64,000 nt of DNA from Blakeslea trispora (GCA_025331445.1 JAIWNE010000033.1:1-64000); one strand, 5' to 3'; counted from the stretch's first letter, positions 10,201 to 20,610 are shown. The notes: generated by a model from the sequence alone, not told the origin. Numbers and translations are program-made.

Positions 10201-11340
10201 CCAAAACTTGATTCGCAAGTTTGGTTCCTTCGGAGCAGGCCCAGAGCTAGCTAATGCAATGCTGACAGAATACAGGCTTAGGCACAACATTGATATAGGC
10301 ACCGTCAACAGATGCAATCGCCAACATAATGGTCATTATGATCCATGGCTGGTTCAGCATATAGATCTTCTGAGGGAAAAGCTTGAATTAGATAGAGCAA
10401 AAAATCATATATGTATTGACATCAATGCATTGAAATACAAAGGCTCTCAGGAAATTTATGGTATCTGTCCTTTACCTGAAGAAGAGATGACGAAACCAGG
10501 GATAGTAGAAGCTGAGCAAGTTATAGATGCAATAGAAGTAGATGTCACAATACCAAAGCTTTCTGAAACCGTTTACATGGAAATTGGCTCCACACACCGC
10601 CCAAAAAACAGTAGATATGATTATGTGTCCAAGTTGCAGAGAACCAAGTTTGCTGTTGTTGCTGTACACACATTGGAGGAAATATTTCTTTTCTCTCGTC
10701 TTTTGGAGCAATGCTGCCCTGTCAATGCTATTCCAAACTTCGAAAGCTTTGCATTCAGATGGAATCAACAAGCAGATGGCCAAAAAGTCTTCTATAAAAC
10801 TGCTGAACTTATTGAAAAGTACTACAACCATTGGAAGGATCAGGAAGCGGCTAAAAAAACTCGCCAAATTCATCATGCTAAATTGGAAAATGTCATAAAT
10901 GAGTTTAGGGCTAGAATAGTGCTCCGTCAAGCGGAAAGTGCAGCAAGCCCTAGCCTTCCTGATGTGAGCTTAAACACAAGCCTTCAAGAGGTGCAGATCC
11001 TTCCTCGTCAGCAAATGGTACATAATCGCTTTCCTTTACAAGAACAAAACGTGCCATTCACATTTAGAATGCCCATCCCTGTCTTCGTTCCAGAGATTCC
11101 TACTCAATCAGCAATGCGTTGATTCTTCCCCATTCTGCTAGCTCAAATGCTCGTGTGCCATCTACAATCTTACTCAGTGATGTAGTCAGAATAAGTAGAA
11201 AACGGACCTGCAAAGGATGCAGGGCAAACACATGTGGAGGTAGAAACAATAGAAGGCTATGTGCTTTAGCAAGGTGTTTCAAATGCCAGCGACAAGAATG
11301 CAGTGGGTTGTTTGAATCTAATAAATGTGATGCCATATAG
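7222..11340 (+). pseudogene. Transposase-like gene with inserted DEDDy exonuclease domain, broken at several points
   Basis: The long intact frame 7859-11122 (1,087 codons) is the core of a longer ancestral gene. Upstream, 7222-7410 looks like a first exon (MKDTKRTSKKQNN...). A following exon from 7473 is interrupted by TAA at 7575. Conserved-looking blocks GTFWIEP, YQPRIFLWIPHLLTEERLGG and KCSLC lie in different frames before 7859. Downstream, a Cys-rich finger (C-x2-C-x4-C-x8-C-x4-C-x2-C-x4-C) lies in another frame at about 11200-11310. The KCSLC and YRCLSPRC pairs probably formed one zinc ribbon, now split by a frame change. Whether the core is still expressed alone is unknown. Confidence 0.65.
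7859..11122 (+). CDS. 1,087-aa core: DDE-like motifs plus DEDDy 3'-5' exonuclease
   Basis: Three parts are visible. Residues ~145-240 carry LLDGKVLKGDHSFK (D157) and AFFTDNVKGDK (D227), typical of the first two catalytic acids of DDE transposases. Residues ~270-445 are a complete WRN/RNase D-like exonuclease: VVGFDAEW (D305, E307), VSGDL (D363) and YAAID (Y431, D435), i.e. DEDDy with every catalytic residue kept. Residues ~700-870 contain RCIRGTNSLEGGVHQ (E777) and GHYDPWL, resembling the region that carries the third acid in several transposase families. The exonuclease would thus sit between the second Asp and the Glu, where DDE enzymes often carry insertions. The exonuclease call is firm; the DDE reading is inference. 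It lies inside the large element. Confidence 0.78.
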   Translation: MSMRYRCLSPRCGKTVNGHDGSIVKQLPLELQMEFPSVLTHKGGVSKVVADLLRPCIQNSVGPERFRKILLELHHLRHDRLELQYLLSVFRKRNSIARHFHQSELKTFSTFEDQRQYAGYVPTSTYIRTLYTAIIETLRHKMDKHMMLLDGKVLKGDHSFKFPKHMARIEETSVFTALYTVTNEYEEIVQQSLVPSKALSYLRFPFEKMREAYVLYGHEMPIAFFTDNVKGDKNFLEGIFESLKVNMETQPDTEVEPSDYDQSFLELPREIQVVYVARDFGSVDQYFKNLLEDLSTDRDKVVGFDAEWMPFSTESKVDVIQVAYREKVLVAHMDRSWAELPPYMQAFLRDAGIRKVGRQVSGDLGRINRSYHIMCRGALELGSFCSARKCIASGQMSLAEIAFRVLGKEIRKEERLSNWSLPILSAEQIQYAAIDAWASLAIYSHVKNRPEIGTRVTSSNCLPGTFVGYKPHGIKQTIARGKIVSERSNSDVVKILVTRLDVPGFVASLGTGISSNDQRSLDSFGPVPFELNILMKDLVTEAETEASSFSTTLEVASAQCRVNSHSTSSYTVPESEIDEAFGKIFDQNPDMVDKDSFKHGYRLFSSLRQEADPNISKLYTRVVKDMFHLMDMIKPYKRHTLYKEFTCRFSDCLFVLDEDDKKIVEDVLERNGMTWDAKMKYDRSWVFKRVRRRVPSPSELLPSLKSLFLSFGPLKCSKSARTLFDKLAWKHALSVLKTVELGHASDPPGVQLYYKTGMKDKFGLILYRCIRGTNSLEGGVHQNLIRKFGSFGAGPELANAMLTEYRLRHNIDIGTVNRCNRQHNGHYDPWLVQHIDLLREKLELDRAKNHICIDINALKYKGSQEIYGICPLPEEEMTKPGIVEAEQVIDAIEVDVTIPKLSETVYMEIGSTHRPKNSRYDYVSKLQRTKFAVVAVHTLEEIFLFSRLLEQCCPVNAIPNFESFAFRWNQQADGQKVFYKTAELIEKYYNHWKDQEAAKKTRQIHHAKLENVINEFRARIVLRQAESAASPSLPDVSLNTSLQEVQILPRQQMVHNRFPLQEQNVPFTFRMPIPVFVPEIPTQSAMR

Positions 11341-11430
11341 ATCATGAAATAGATATTATATGCTCTACTACATGTACTTTGTTTTCGAAATTTGTATTTT
11401 GCGTCCCCCCCCCAGACATGTCATACGAGC

Positions 11431-11541
11431 CGAAAAATCAACCAATTGAGAGTCAAAAAAGTGACCAAATGAAGCTCTATTTTTAGTATTTTTGGGAGAC
11501 CAAATTTTCGAAAAAGTGACCAATTGGAACCGGAAGCACTG
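11431..11541 (-). repeat. Right terminal inverted repeat
   Basis: It is 111 bp long, the reverse complement of 1505-1616 apart from two substitutions and one missing C in a short C run. It is followed directly by TA at 11542-11543. A run of C precedes it at about 11405-11413. Confidence 0.88.
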
Positions 11542-11543
11542 TA

Positions 11544-12285
11544 TACCTCTAATTCTGTTAAATTTGGCGGGGGGAAAGGGTCGATTGGCCCGTTTCAAGG
11601 GTAGAGATTCCATTTACCAACTATTTCAAATATTGTTACCATTGTTCCCCGCTTTTTACTAGACCAATCAAATCAATTCCTGCCTAATTTACATTCTTTT
11701 TTCCACGATTCGATAAAGGAAAATCGAATGAATAATAAAGGTCGAAAGTGTGTGAGTAAAAAAAAACGTTGGGAAAAAAATGAATCGTGTTTTCTGAAAC
11801 ATGTCTTTTTTGACAGCTCAACACAATAGATGGCTGTATTTCTTTTTAAAAAAGAGAAGAGAGAGAAAGTAATTAAATAGACAAGCTGATGATCATCTTG
11901 TTCAGTATATCACCAAGCTAAAATAATGCGATCGTCAAGCAAGTATCGGAGTTATGGAGGTGATATTCAGGACAACTGAGGCAAGTCGTCATTTTATTGG
12001 ACCCGCAATAATTTTTTTTCTTCCTTTTTTTAGAGTTCTTTCCGTGGCCAGTCCTTGACTGGAAAACCCTCAGTTACACAAACCGAGAACCTTTTATTTA
12101 TAATTTTTCTGCTTTAGTAATGACCCTTTTCGAGAAATAAAAAAAAAATCATATATAAAGACAGGATTTTTCTTTGGAAATATTGACTTTACTTACATTT
12201 CATTGTATTTTATTCTTTCCATTTACAAATCATCTTTTTCTATTTTAAACACATACTCATATACTTTATTCTATCTGTTATTTTC
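11544..12285. other. Spacer between the element and the first sugar transporter
   Basis: No gene seen. A TATA-like ATATATAAAG at about 12151-12160 lies some 125 bp upstream of the transporter start codon and is the likely core promoter. The stretch is AT-rich with a G-run at 11568-11575. Confidence 0.55.
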
Positions 12286-13858
12286 ATGAGCAATAATTTC
12301 CTCTTGTACGGCGTCTGTGCCTTTGCTGCCATTGGTGGTTTCCTTTTTGGTTACGATACTGGTGTCATTTCCAGTATCTTGACTATGAATCGTTTCCAAG
12401 TCAAGATGGCAGGTGTTGAAAGTCTTACCTCTCTTCAAGAAGGTACTATCACTGGTCTCTTGCTTGCTGGTTGTTTCGTTGGTTCCCTCTTGGCTGGTAT
12501 GTAGAGCATTGGTATCTTTATAAAACATCACATCTAACTTTTCTTTTTTTTTCTAATTAGCTCCTTCTGCTGAAAGATTCAGTCGTAAAATCACAATCAT
12601 TATTGGTACTGGTGTCTTCATGGTTGGTGCTGCTTTGCAATGTGGTGCTAATGGTTATGCTATGATGGTCATTGGTCGTGCTGTTGCTGGTCTAGGTATT
12701 GGTTGTATCTCTATGATTGTGCCTCTCTATCAATCTGAATTGGCTCCCAAGGAAATTCGTGGTCGTCTCATTGCCCTTCAACAACTCATGTGTACTGCTG
12801 GTATCATGGTTGCCTTCTGGGTTGGTGTCGGTACTGATCCTCTTACCAACGATGGTCAATGGAGAATCCCCTTGGGTGTCCAAATTGCTCCTGCTATCGT
12901 CTTGTTCTTTGGTGCCATGTTCTTGCCTTACTCTCCTCGTTGGTTGATCTCCAAGGGCCGCAATGCTGAAGCTCTTGAAGTCTTGGCTAGATTGCACGGC
13001 AGTGGTGACCAAACTAACCCTCGTGTTGTTGCTGAATACGAAGACATTGTTGCTCAAATTGAACTCGAACGCTCTGTTGCAGTCGGTAGCTATGCTGAAC
13101 TCTTGAAGCCCAAGCTTCGCCGTAGATTGGTCCTTGGTGTTCTCACTCAAATCTTCCAACAATTTACTGGTATCAACTCTATCATGTACTATGCTCCTAC
13201 TATCTTCAAGCAAGCTGGTATTGGTGCTCACTCTGCTACCTTGATTGCTTCTGGTGTCAATGGTGTCCTTAACATGTTTGCTACTATCCCTGCTGTCTTG
13301 TTTGTTGATCGCTTCGGTCGTCGTAAGATCTTGATCTCTGGTGCTATCTTCATGGCTGCTGCTATGCTTCTCTGTGGTATTGTCATGGGCGCCACCGGTA
13401 AGGTCACTTTTGATGATGTTACTGGCAAGCACAGTGTCGATATGTCTGGCAACATCCACGCTTCTTACTTCTGTATTGTCATGATCTACTTGTTTGTTGC
13501 TGGCTTTGCTTACTCTTGGGGTCCTGTTGGTTGGATTTACCCTGCTGAAATCTACCCTCTCAGTGTTCGTGCAAAGGGTACTTCTATCACTACCTCTGCT
13601 AACTGGCTCTTCAACTTTGTTATCTCTGAAATCTGTCCTGTCATGTTGGCCTCTATTACCTGGGGTACCTACATCTTCTTTGGCTGTTGTTGTATTCTCA
13701 TGTCTATTGTTGTTTACATCTTCTTCCCTGAAACTAAGGGCAAGTCTCTTGAAGAAATGGACATGGTCTTTGGTGGTAGCGTCTTTGCTTTCAAGAACCA
13801 ATCCAACTTCTCTGAAGAAATCACTGTTGCCTCTGATGAGAAGAAGGGCTCTTTCTAA
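12286..13858 (+). CDS. MFS hexose transporter (502 aa)
   Basis: Exons 12286-12496 and 12561-13858, with a 64-bp intron (GTATGT...AATTAG). It is a twelve-helix sugar porter of the plasma membrane, probably a glucose/proton symporter or facilitator. Motifs: GFLFGYDTGVISS in helix 1, GRxxAGLGIG and PLYQSELAP after helix 4, PYSPRWLISKGR before the central loop, QQFTGINSIMYYAP in helix 7, DRFGRR, and PETKG at the C-terminus. The length matches the family. Codons are strongly biased to CTT/GGT/GCT/ATC-type choices, suggesting high expression. The 369-codon frame on the opposite strand (12692-13801) is a shadow of this bias. The exact substrate cannot be read from sequence. Confidence 0.94.
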
Positions 13859-14642
13859 ACCTGATTTTCTTTTTACTTAATTTATGCTCTTTTCAAAAAA
13901 AGAAGCCAATATCCTTGTACACTAGCTATTTTTTCTCTTAACTGTATTATATATCTCTCTTTCTTTCTTCAGCCAGGATTGCTGAATTATTTTCTTTGAC
14001 CTTACATTTTATATTCCATCATAATAAATGCTTTTTTCTTTAAAAACAAAACTTATATTACTTTGTGTATGAAAAGAATCAACTTGTCAAATTACTTTAT
14101 AAGGTGTATTTCGAAGAAGCAAGCTGTGTAATACGACTTTTTTTTTTAAGGAGCATAATAAATCCTTAAGGAGGAGGGTGATGAAATTACACGAAAAAGT
14201 GCATTGACTTAATGCAAGAAGCAAATGACCATGACATACAATAACTCAGAGAAAACATAAAAAGTATCAAAACCTCTCTTGATTTCTCTTCATTCTTATA
14301 TGAAATAAAGCACTACAAGCATTCTCGAGGCACTATTGTTGCTTCCGTCTTTGTCTATTTTTTGTGATGAGTATCAAATCGATATTTCGGCATTTCTATG
14401 TTAGGAATTTATAAAGAAAGTTTCGCAAAGAGAAGCATTAGAGATATTTCTAGCAGCCATTTGAGCCAAAGAGAAATTTAAATCTCATTGAAAAAAAAAA
14501 AGAAATTCTTGCTAAAAAAATTCCGCACTCTTATTTCAAGCACCGCACCTTCTTTGAGAAAGCAGGATTGCATCAATCAAGTGCTGTTTTCTTCCTTGGG
14601 CATTTTTTTTTACTAGGCACATTTTTTTTTTCATTATAAATT
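13859..14642. other. Spacer between the transporter and the DCN1-like gene
   Basis: AT-rich, with A and T runs and AATAAA-like signals just after the transporter stop. No gene recognised. Confidence 0.5.
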
Positions 14643-15852
14643 ATGGGTTCAAAACCAAGCAGCACAGCTGCAGTTCAAAACAATACAACTAAGCGCAAGC
14701 GATCTAATACCCAAGCTTCTCAAAGCAGTCATCTCCATTTAAGCACAACAAAAGCATATGCGACTCAAAATTTACACAAAGAAGAAAGTAAAATTATTCC
14801 TGCACCTGCTCATGTTTTGATGTAAGTTATGCAATTCTTCCATTTGAGGGCTATTATTCAATTAAGCCTATATTCACACAACCGTTTGGTAGACCCAAGG
14901 TATGAGAAGAGGCGAGAATGCATTTACTCTCTTAACAATAGGCAATTAGGATGACTCATACTATTTTAGTTTGACGAACAAAAATGTGTTCAATTATTTC
15001 ATCGTTATGCTGATGCCGATACTCCCGATTTGATCACGCCTGAAGGTACAAGGCGATTTTTTGAGGACTTGGGTGTGTCAATAGAAAATGTAAACATAGA
15101 TAAGCAGACATTATTTGACACAAATGATAGCTTATATGAATCGTTGATGCTTAATAGAGTCTTATTTTTGCCATTGCTTGGAGGATGCAAATTTCAATCA
15201 TGGGTAATTTCTCAGTAGAGTTTATAGAAAGAAACAAAAAAAAACGGACTCAAATTGATATAGGGTACATTACAAGAGATGAATGGCTTCAGGGCATGAA
15301 ATCATTACAGTACGTATCACAAAATCATACAAGCAAACAGCTCTTGGGACTCATCAATCTAATCCTAACAAAGAGCTGATTCTATCGAGAAGCTACAAGA
15401 AAGGAACGATGAGTTTCAAAAAGTTCTTACCGATCCTGAGCAATTTGATAAGATGTACAAGTATACCTTTAACTATGCCAAAAACAAAGATCAAAAGTGT
15501 ATGGAAGTTGAGGTAGTTGGTTTGTTAAAGAAAAGAAAGACTCGAGCTCATGTTTGTCTATTAGACTGCATCTGTACTATGGATGATGTTGCTGGGTGAT
15601 CGACATTCTATAGTTCAAGAATTTGTTGCGTTTTTAGAGGAAAAAAAGCCAGTGAAAGTTATAAACCGAGATCAATGGAACAGTTTCTTGGCGTTTTCAG
15701 CAAGCGACCTTTCCAGTTATGACGAATCCTCTGCTTGTAAGTGAATAGTTTCATCGTGCATATAAATCGATTTTCCTTTTTCTTACACTCTCTGGACTTT
15801 TACTTTAGGGCCAGTTTTGTTTGATGAATTTGTAGAATGGCGAAAACAATAA
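14643..15852 (+). CDS. DCN1: DCN1/DCUN1D4-5-like cullin neddylation factor
   Basis: Best model: exons 14643-14821, 14867-14888 (22-nt microexon, least certain), 14970-15089, 15158-15203, 15264-15309, 15374-15512, 15565-15736 and 15809-15852, giving 255 residues in frame. After a Ser/Lys-rich N-terminus comes the PONY (cullin-binding) domain: QLFHRYADADTPDLITPEG, FFEDLGVSIEN, AIAWRM, GYITRDEWLQGMKSLQ, MYKYTFNYAKNKDQ, LSSYDESSAWPVLFDEFVEW. The domain bridges cullin and the NEDD8-charged E2 and speeds NEDD8 transfer, activating cullin-RING ligases. No UBA domain is seen, so it resembles DCUN1D4/5 more than yeast Dcn1. All splice borders except those of the microexon are supported by the recovered domain. 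Confidence 0.85.
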
Positions 15853-16939
15853 ACAAGTATACAAATTGGGTGCATCTCAATTTGGTGTTGCTATATGGGC
15901 CTTTACGAGAAGACCATACGCTTAGTATCAAAAGAAAGCTTTGATTCTTTTAATATTAACAATGATAAGATTATTTGGTATGTCAACTTTGAGCTGTTTA
16001 TTTTCTTTTTGCTTCTTAAGATCCACACGAAATTGCTTCATATTTTGGCTTTTTCTTTTGTGTTCATAAACTTTGTGCGCCTTGTTGGTCCAATTTTCAC
16101 AAACAATAAAGAGCTATTCATTGGCTATACACCGTGTACTTTTTGTAAAAATGAAATAAAAAAAAACTACATTTAAAAAGTATTTTATGCGACGTAAAAT
16201 AGCTCATAGATATCTACATTTTATTTTGGCGACTTTTCAGGTAAAAAACTAAAGAAACAATAGCTTGCAACTAAAGTGGGAACCCGGTTATTAATAAGAT
16301 GTGTTATTAAATCAAGTTTTGCTCAATAACTGGCATTGTTAACTCCGTCGGGAACCCTTGATAGTGGGTACCTAGAACCTAAATTAAGAAACCCTTTTCT
16401 TTTTTGTAATATCACCAGACTTACTCTCGAGAATCCACAATGTGCCTTTCGTAACAGTTTAGTATTGCATTAACCATATTTCTTATTTTATGCTTGTTGC
16501 AAAATTTGGTTTGTAAAATATTTATCCGCATAAAAGAAAGAAGAAAGCTTCATTTGTAGTTATATAGTGCCCTTACAGTGCCTCTAACCATAAGGGTTTG
16601 CATCACAGCAATTAACAGATATATCTCTTATATACAGACAAAGGAAAACTTTTAGCTTTTCAACCTCAATACTAAACCTTCCTCATTATTGCTCTAGCTT
16701 AGGGGTTCAAAAAAAAAGCAAATTCACTTTGAAACCTATCTGCTCAAAGCTTTTGCAGTCAAAAGGAACATCCAAACCAATGAGAAACGCTTCTAAATAT
16801 TCAATAAACGTATGTTTTGTGCCGGATATCTGATATGATAACTTGACCTTTTGAGGATAGAGTTTAAAATTTTACAAAAAAAAAAAAGTGGAAGGTTGGA
16901 GCGCATTGTTTTGTCTAATATCTTTTTATGTTTTACTGA
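15853..16939. other. Convergent spacer, DCN1-like / MCC2
   Basis: No gene recognised. At 16276-16380 are two GGGAACCC boxes and a TTAATAA/TTATTAA inverted repeat, more structured than the surroundings but too weak to call an RNA gene. A 93-codon plus frame at 15895 is hydrophobic and AT-driven. Confidence 0.45.
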
Positions 16940-19218
16940 TTACATTCTGAAAATACCAAAGTTAGTCTTTTCAATAGGTGCATTCAGTGAAGCACTGAGT
17001 GCCAAACCAAGCACAGATCTAGTATCGCGAGGGTTTATAACACCATCATCCCATAATCTGGCACTCGAGAAGTAAGGATGTCCTTCAGCTTCATATTTTG
17101 CACGAATAGGTGCCATGAACTTTTCTTGCTCTTCTTCGGGCCAAGTCTCTCCCTTCTTTTCTTTACTTTCTCGTGTAATTTGTGCTAAAACATTAGCACT
17201 TTGCTCACCACCCATAACAGAGATACGAGCGTTCTAGAAAATGAAGACAATGAATAATCGTTCCTTGCGATTTCTCATAGCTATATACTTACAGGCCACA
17301 TCCATAAGAATCGTGGAGAGTAGGCACGACCACACATACCATAGTTACCTGCACCGAAACTACCACCAGTGATAACAGTGAACTTGGGGACTTTAGCGCA
17401 AGATACTGCATTTACAAGTTTGGCTCCGTTCTTAGCAATACCACCAGCTTCAGCTGATGAACCAACCATGAAACCTGTAATATTCTGCAAAAATACCAAT
17501 GGAATACCACGTTGAGAACAGAGCTGAATAAAGTGAGCACCCTTAAGAGCTGACTCAGAGAAGAGAATACCATTGTTAGCAACAATACCAACAGGCATAC
17601 CGTGGATATGAGCAAATCCAGTGACAAGAGTTGTTCCATAATTTTCCTTGAATTCAGCAAATCGGCTTCCGTCTACTATACGAGCAATGATGTTCTTACT
17701 GTCAAAAGGCTTTTTCAAGTTATCACCCACAATACCGCCAATTTCTTCAGGAGAATACAAAGGTTCTTCAGGCATTCGGAGATCCAGTTGAGGCTTCTTG
17801 GTGCGGTTCAAAGTACCGACAACTCGGCGAGCTAGAACAAGAGCATGCTCATCATCCAAGGCATAATGATCTGTAACACCTGATGTGCGACAGTGTAGGT
17901 CTGCTCCACCAAGATCTTCGGGACTGATTACTTCACCAATGGCTGCTTTGACCAAAGGTGGGCCTGCTAAAAAGATGGTACCTTGCTTCTTTACGATAAT
18001 ACTTTCGTCAGCCATAGCAGGAACATAAGCACCACCAGCAGTACATGAACCCATAACGGCAGCAATTTGAGGTATACCCATGGAAGACATGTTGGCTTGG
18101 TTATAGAAAATGCGACCAAAATGCTCACGATCGGGGAAAACATCTGCTTGTCTGGGAAGATTGGCACCTCCAGAGTCGACTATCAAAATCTATTAGTTCG
18201 CTCATTCCAATACTTTGCTTAGTACTTGTGAATTGATAAAATAAAATACTTGCCTAAATAGATACAAGGAAGATGGTTGTCCTTGGCAATTTCCTGTGCT
18301 CGGAGATGTTTCTTGACTATCGGTTGATGAACAAACTTAAAACTTCTGATCCCGTCTATAAATATCGACACTTACCAGTGATGGGATAGTATGAGCCACC
18401 CTAAATGTGTATTGAGTTAGTTATCGAATTCAGACATTAAAATGAAAATGCTATCTACCTTCACAGTTGGATCATTAGCTACAATCATACACTCAACACT
18501 TTGATTTTAAAAGTCAGAGCAAATTCCCACGACATTTGTGTTTTTTTACCACACTCACCCATTAACGCGTCCGATACCCGTAATGATGGAGCCTGCAGGA
18601 ACTTCATCTTCATACAGTTCATAACCCGCAAGAGTAGAAAGCTCAAGGAAAGGAGAGCTTCAGAATAATTAGTTATTGTTTAGACAGTGTATCTAAATTT
18701 TCCAAAACTTACTTTGGATCTAAAAGACGATTGATTCTACAAAAAAAATGAATATCGGATGTTTTATGCAAACATGAGCCTTCCTTTGCATTTCCTTCAG
18801 CCAAATCCTTTCTTACCTGTCTCTGGGTAACATTTTGTTACGAGAAAGATGTCTTTTACGGGCAGCTTCACCACCACCTTCAAGAAATTTGTTAATTTGT
18901 GTATAATGATTTTATTTTGAACATTTACCTAATTTGATCTTTTCAGTCTTCAAATTCAAATCATCTACCAGTTCCTGCATTTTTTGTGCATTTTCCTTTT
19001 GAACCAAGATATTTAGCGTTTTGTTTGACAATCTCCTCGTGATCTTGGTTTACCTTGAATGATGCACTAGCTGTCTCTACTCGGTTAGGAATGACGGAAG
19101 CATTGTCTTCGTGTAATGAATGATATAAAGATGTTTGCGTCAAGCGATATGTAGTTGCTTGGCATACGCGCTTAGCCAACAAATAGCGCTTGCCGTAAGT
19201 TAGATTTTGACGGAGCAT
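16940..19218 (-). CDS. MCC2: 3-methylcrotonyl-CoA carboxylase beta subunit, mitochondrial
   Basis: Nine exons: 19218-18929, 18877-18817, 18736-18713, 18657-18559, 18498-18459, 18400-18376, 18316-18254, 18179-17293 and 17233-16940. It is the carboxyltransferase subunit of leucine breakdown (3-methylcrotonyl-CoA to 3-methylglutaconyl-CoA), in the mitochondrial matrix. Marks: [83 protein letters not shown] and the C-terminal [14 protein letters not shown]. The Arg/Leu/Tyr-rich N-terminus fits a targeting peptide. One intron (18180-18253) uses a GC donor. The summed exons leave one surplus base: the frame shifts by +1 near 18995, in an A-rich run of exon 1, so the annotated start does not read through. 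Confidence 0.92.
18180..18253 (-). other. GC-AG intron of MCC2
   Basis: The conserved ...CIYL/VDSGG... can only be joined if the intron starts GCAAGT instead of GTAAGT. It is 74 bp long and ends GATAG. Confidence 0.8.
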
Positions 19219-19735
19219 GATGAACAGGTAAAAAAAAAGAAGAAGAAAAAGAAAAAGAAGAGAAAAAGAAACGGCACAAGGAAAAAAAATAAAGAGGTAC
19301 AATCAAATGGTTTTTCCCACGTATTTTTCTGTATACAATAAAGTATTTTGAACTCCATATAATACAACATTATGTTTATAGTTTATAGTAAGGCATTTAT
19401 GATATTTGAACAGCATGTGTATTTTCTTCTTGCACTAAAATGAGAGGATCTTGCTCTGGAGGGTCAACACAACAACTTTCATTTATGCCTGGAGGAGCAA
19501 AAGAGCATGGCAATAATCTTTCTGCAGATACGTACTTGGAGTTGATAATTTTAAAAACAGATTATTTTTGTACGAGGTCTATTGTTAAGCAATCTGATAC
19601 TTTCCTTAGGAAAAGATATTGCGTTTAATAGAAGCAATTTGAACCGACTTATTTATTGCATATCAATCAAATACGCTGCCAGGTATTTATTATACAACTC
19701 TTGCTCTGTCTTCGAAATTATTGTAGCTGCTTATT

Positions 19736-20495
19736 TTAATCAACGAACAGTTCGCTAAATCGAGGTAATTTTTTCTTATCAAGAATAGAAGCATTGACCA
19801 AATCAGAATTTTTTGTTGATAACATTAATTCAAACTGAGAGAAATTACTAAGTGATTTTTTAACATTTGGTGATAGTAAATAATGAAGCAGGATAAAGAA
19901 TGACTCTCGATTGAAATAACTGATCGAATTCGTAATTCGTTTGACTTGCCTAGTTATGCTATAGGACTTTAGACTTGGTAAGCTTGCAATTCTCACGCAA
20001 TTTAACCTAATCAATGCATGGTATCTACTCTGGCTTGCTTTTCTTCATACCTTTGATACTGAGTTTCTTGAAATCCAGAACTTTGTCGCATCAGTATCTA
20101 CTTGGTTGATTCTCTTTCAATCGTAAATGTTCATTAAGCCTGAAGATGGCACACTTATTCTTAGTATGATATTACTTACAAACACTTTGCTCAATGAAGA
20201 ATTAACGAGACACTGAATTGTTTTGTCAAGCTCTCTTTTTTTTTTTTTTAGTTTAGTGTCTAATGATTTACTAGGCATATCAAACATAAATTCCAGGGAC
20301 AATCTAGATTGCCACTAAAAGAAAACTGATAGTTGCACCTGCATCGATGAAATTTCTTTGGACATAATGCAAAAATATTTCAATATCCAATATAAAATGA
20401 TCTTGAGTCAAACATGGTTTTATCTTGGCTTCTTCTTTTGGATTTAATAATATGATAAATCTACATACGAAGCAGAGTGAATTTGTACCAAACAA
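19736..20495 (-). pseudogene. Decayed protein-coding relic, unknown family
   Basis: Three consecutive minus-strand blocks in different frames read like one protein: NPKEEAKIKPCLTQDHFILD...AGATISFLL (20490-20310), then LEFMFDMPSKSLDTKL...IQCLVNSSLSKVF (20290-20165), then a block from 20014 to 19736. A frame change near 20305 separates the first two. The family is not recognised; it may come from a dispersed Mucorales-specific gene or transposon. Low certainty. Confidence 0.3.
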
Positions 20496-20610
20496 CTATT
20501 GGTAACACTTTTTGCTTCAAGATTACATGTAGAAAAGTCTTTTGAAGAGATCGCTTCTTACTGGCTATCAACTCTTTTATAACATGTATACTATGACAGA
20601 CTTACTCGTA

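Larger units (their letters stand above)
1505..11541. mobile_element. Giant Tc1/mariner-like element, 10,037 bp, with cargo
   Basis: Both ends begin CAGTGCTTCCGGTTCC when read inward. The terminal repeats (1505-1616 and 11431-11541) match over about 111 bp with two substitutions and one indel. TA lies immediately outside each end (1503-1504 and 11542-11543), the target duplication expected of the Tc1/mariner superfamily. The transposase stop codon is 85 bp inside the left repeat, and the last cargo frame ends about 90 bp before the right repeat, so coding material fills the space between the ends. Tc1/mariner elements are normally about 1.3-2.5 kb, so a 10-kb copy is exceptional. Near-identical ends imply recent mobility. 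What I infer rather than see is that the whole 10 kb moved as one unit; two nearby short copies with independent ends would be the alternative. Confidence 0.82.

Noticed and set aside
12692..13801. 369-codon open frame on the minus strand
   Set aside because: It is the antisense shadow of the hexose transporter, produced by strong codon bias; the product is Asp/Ser/Thr/Arg-rich without a domain.
16260..16400. Possible structured RNA with GGGAACCC boxes
   Set aside because: It does not fold into tRNA, 5S or a recognisable snRNA by eye; evidence insufficient.
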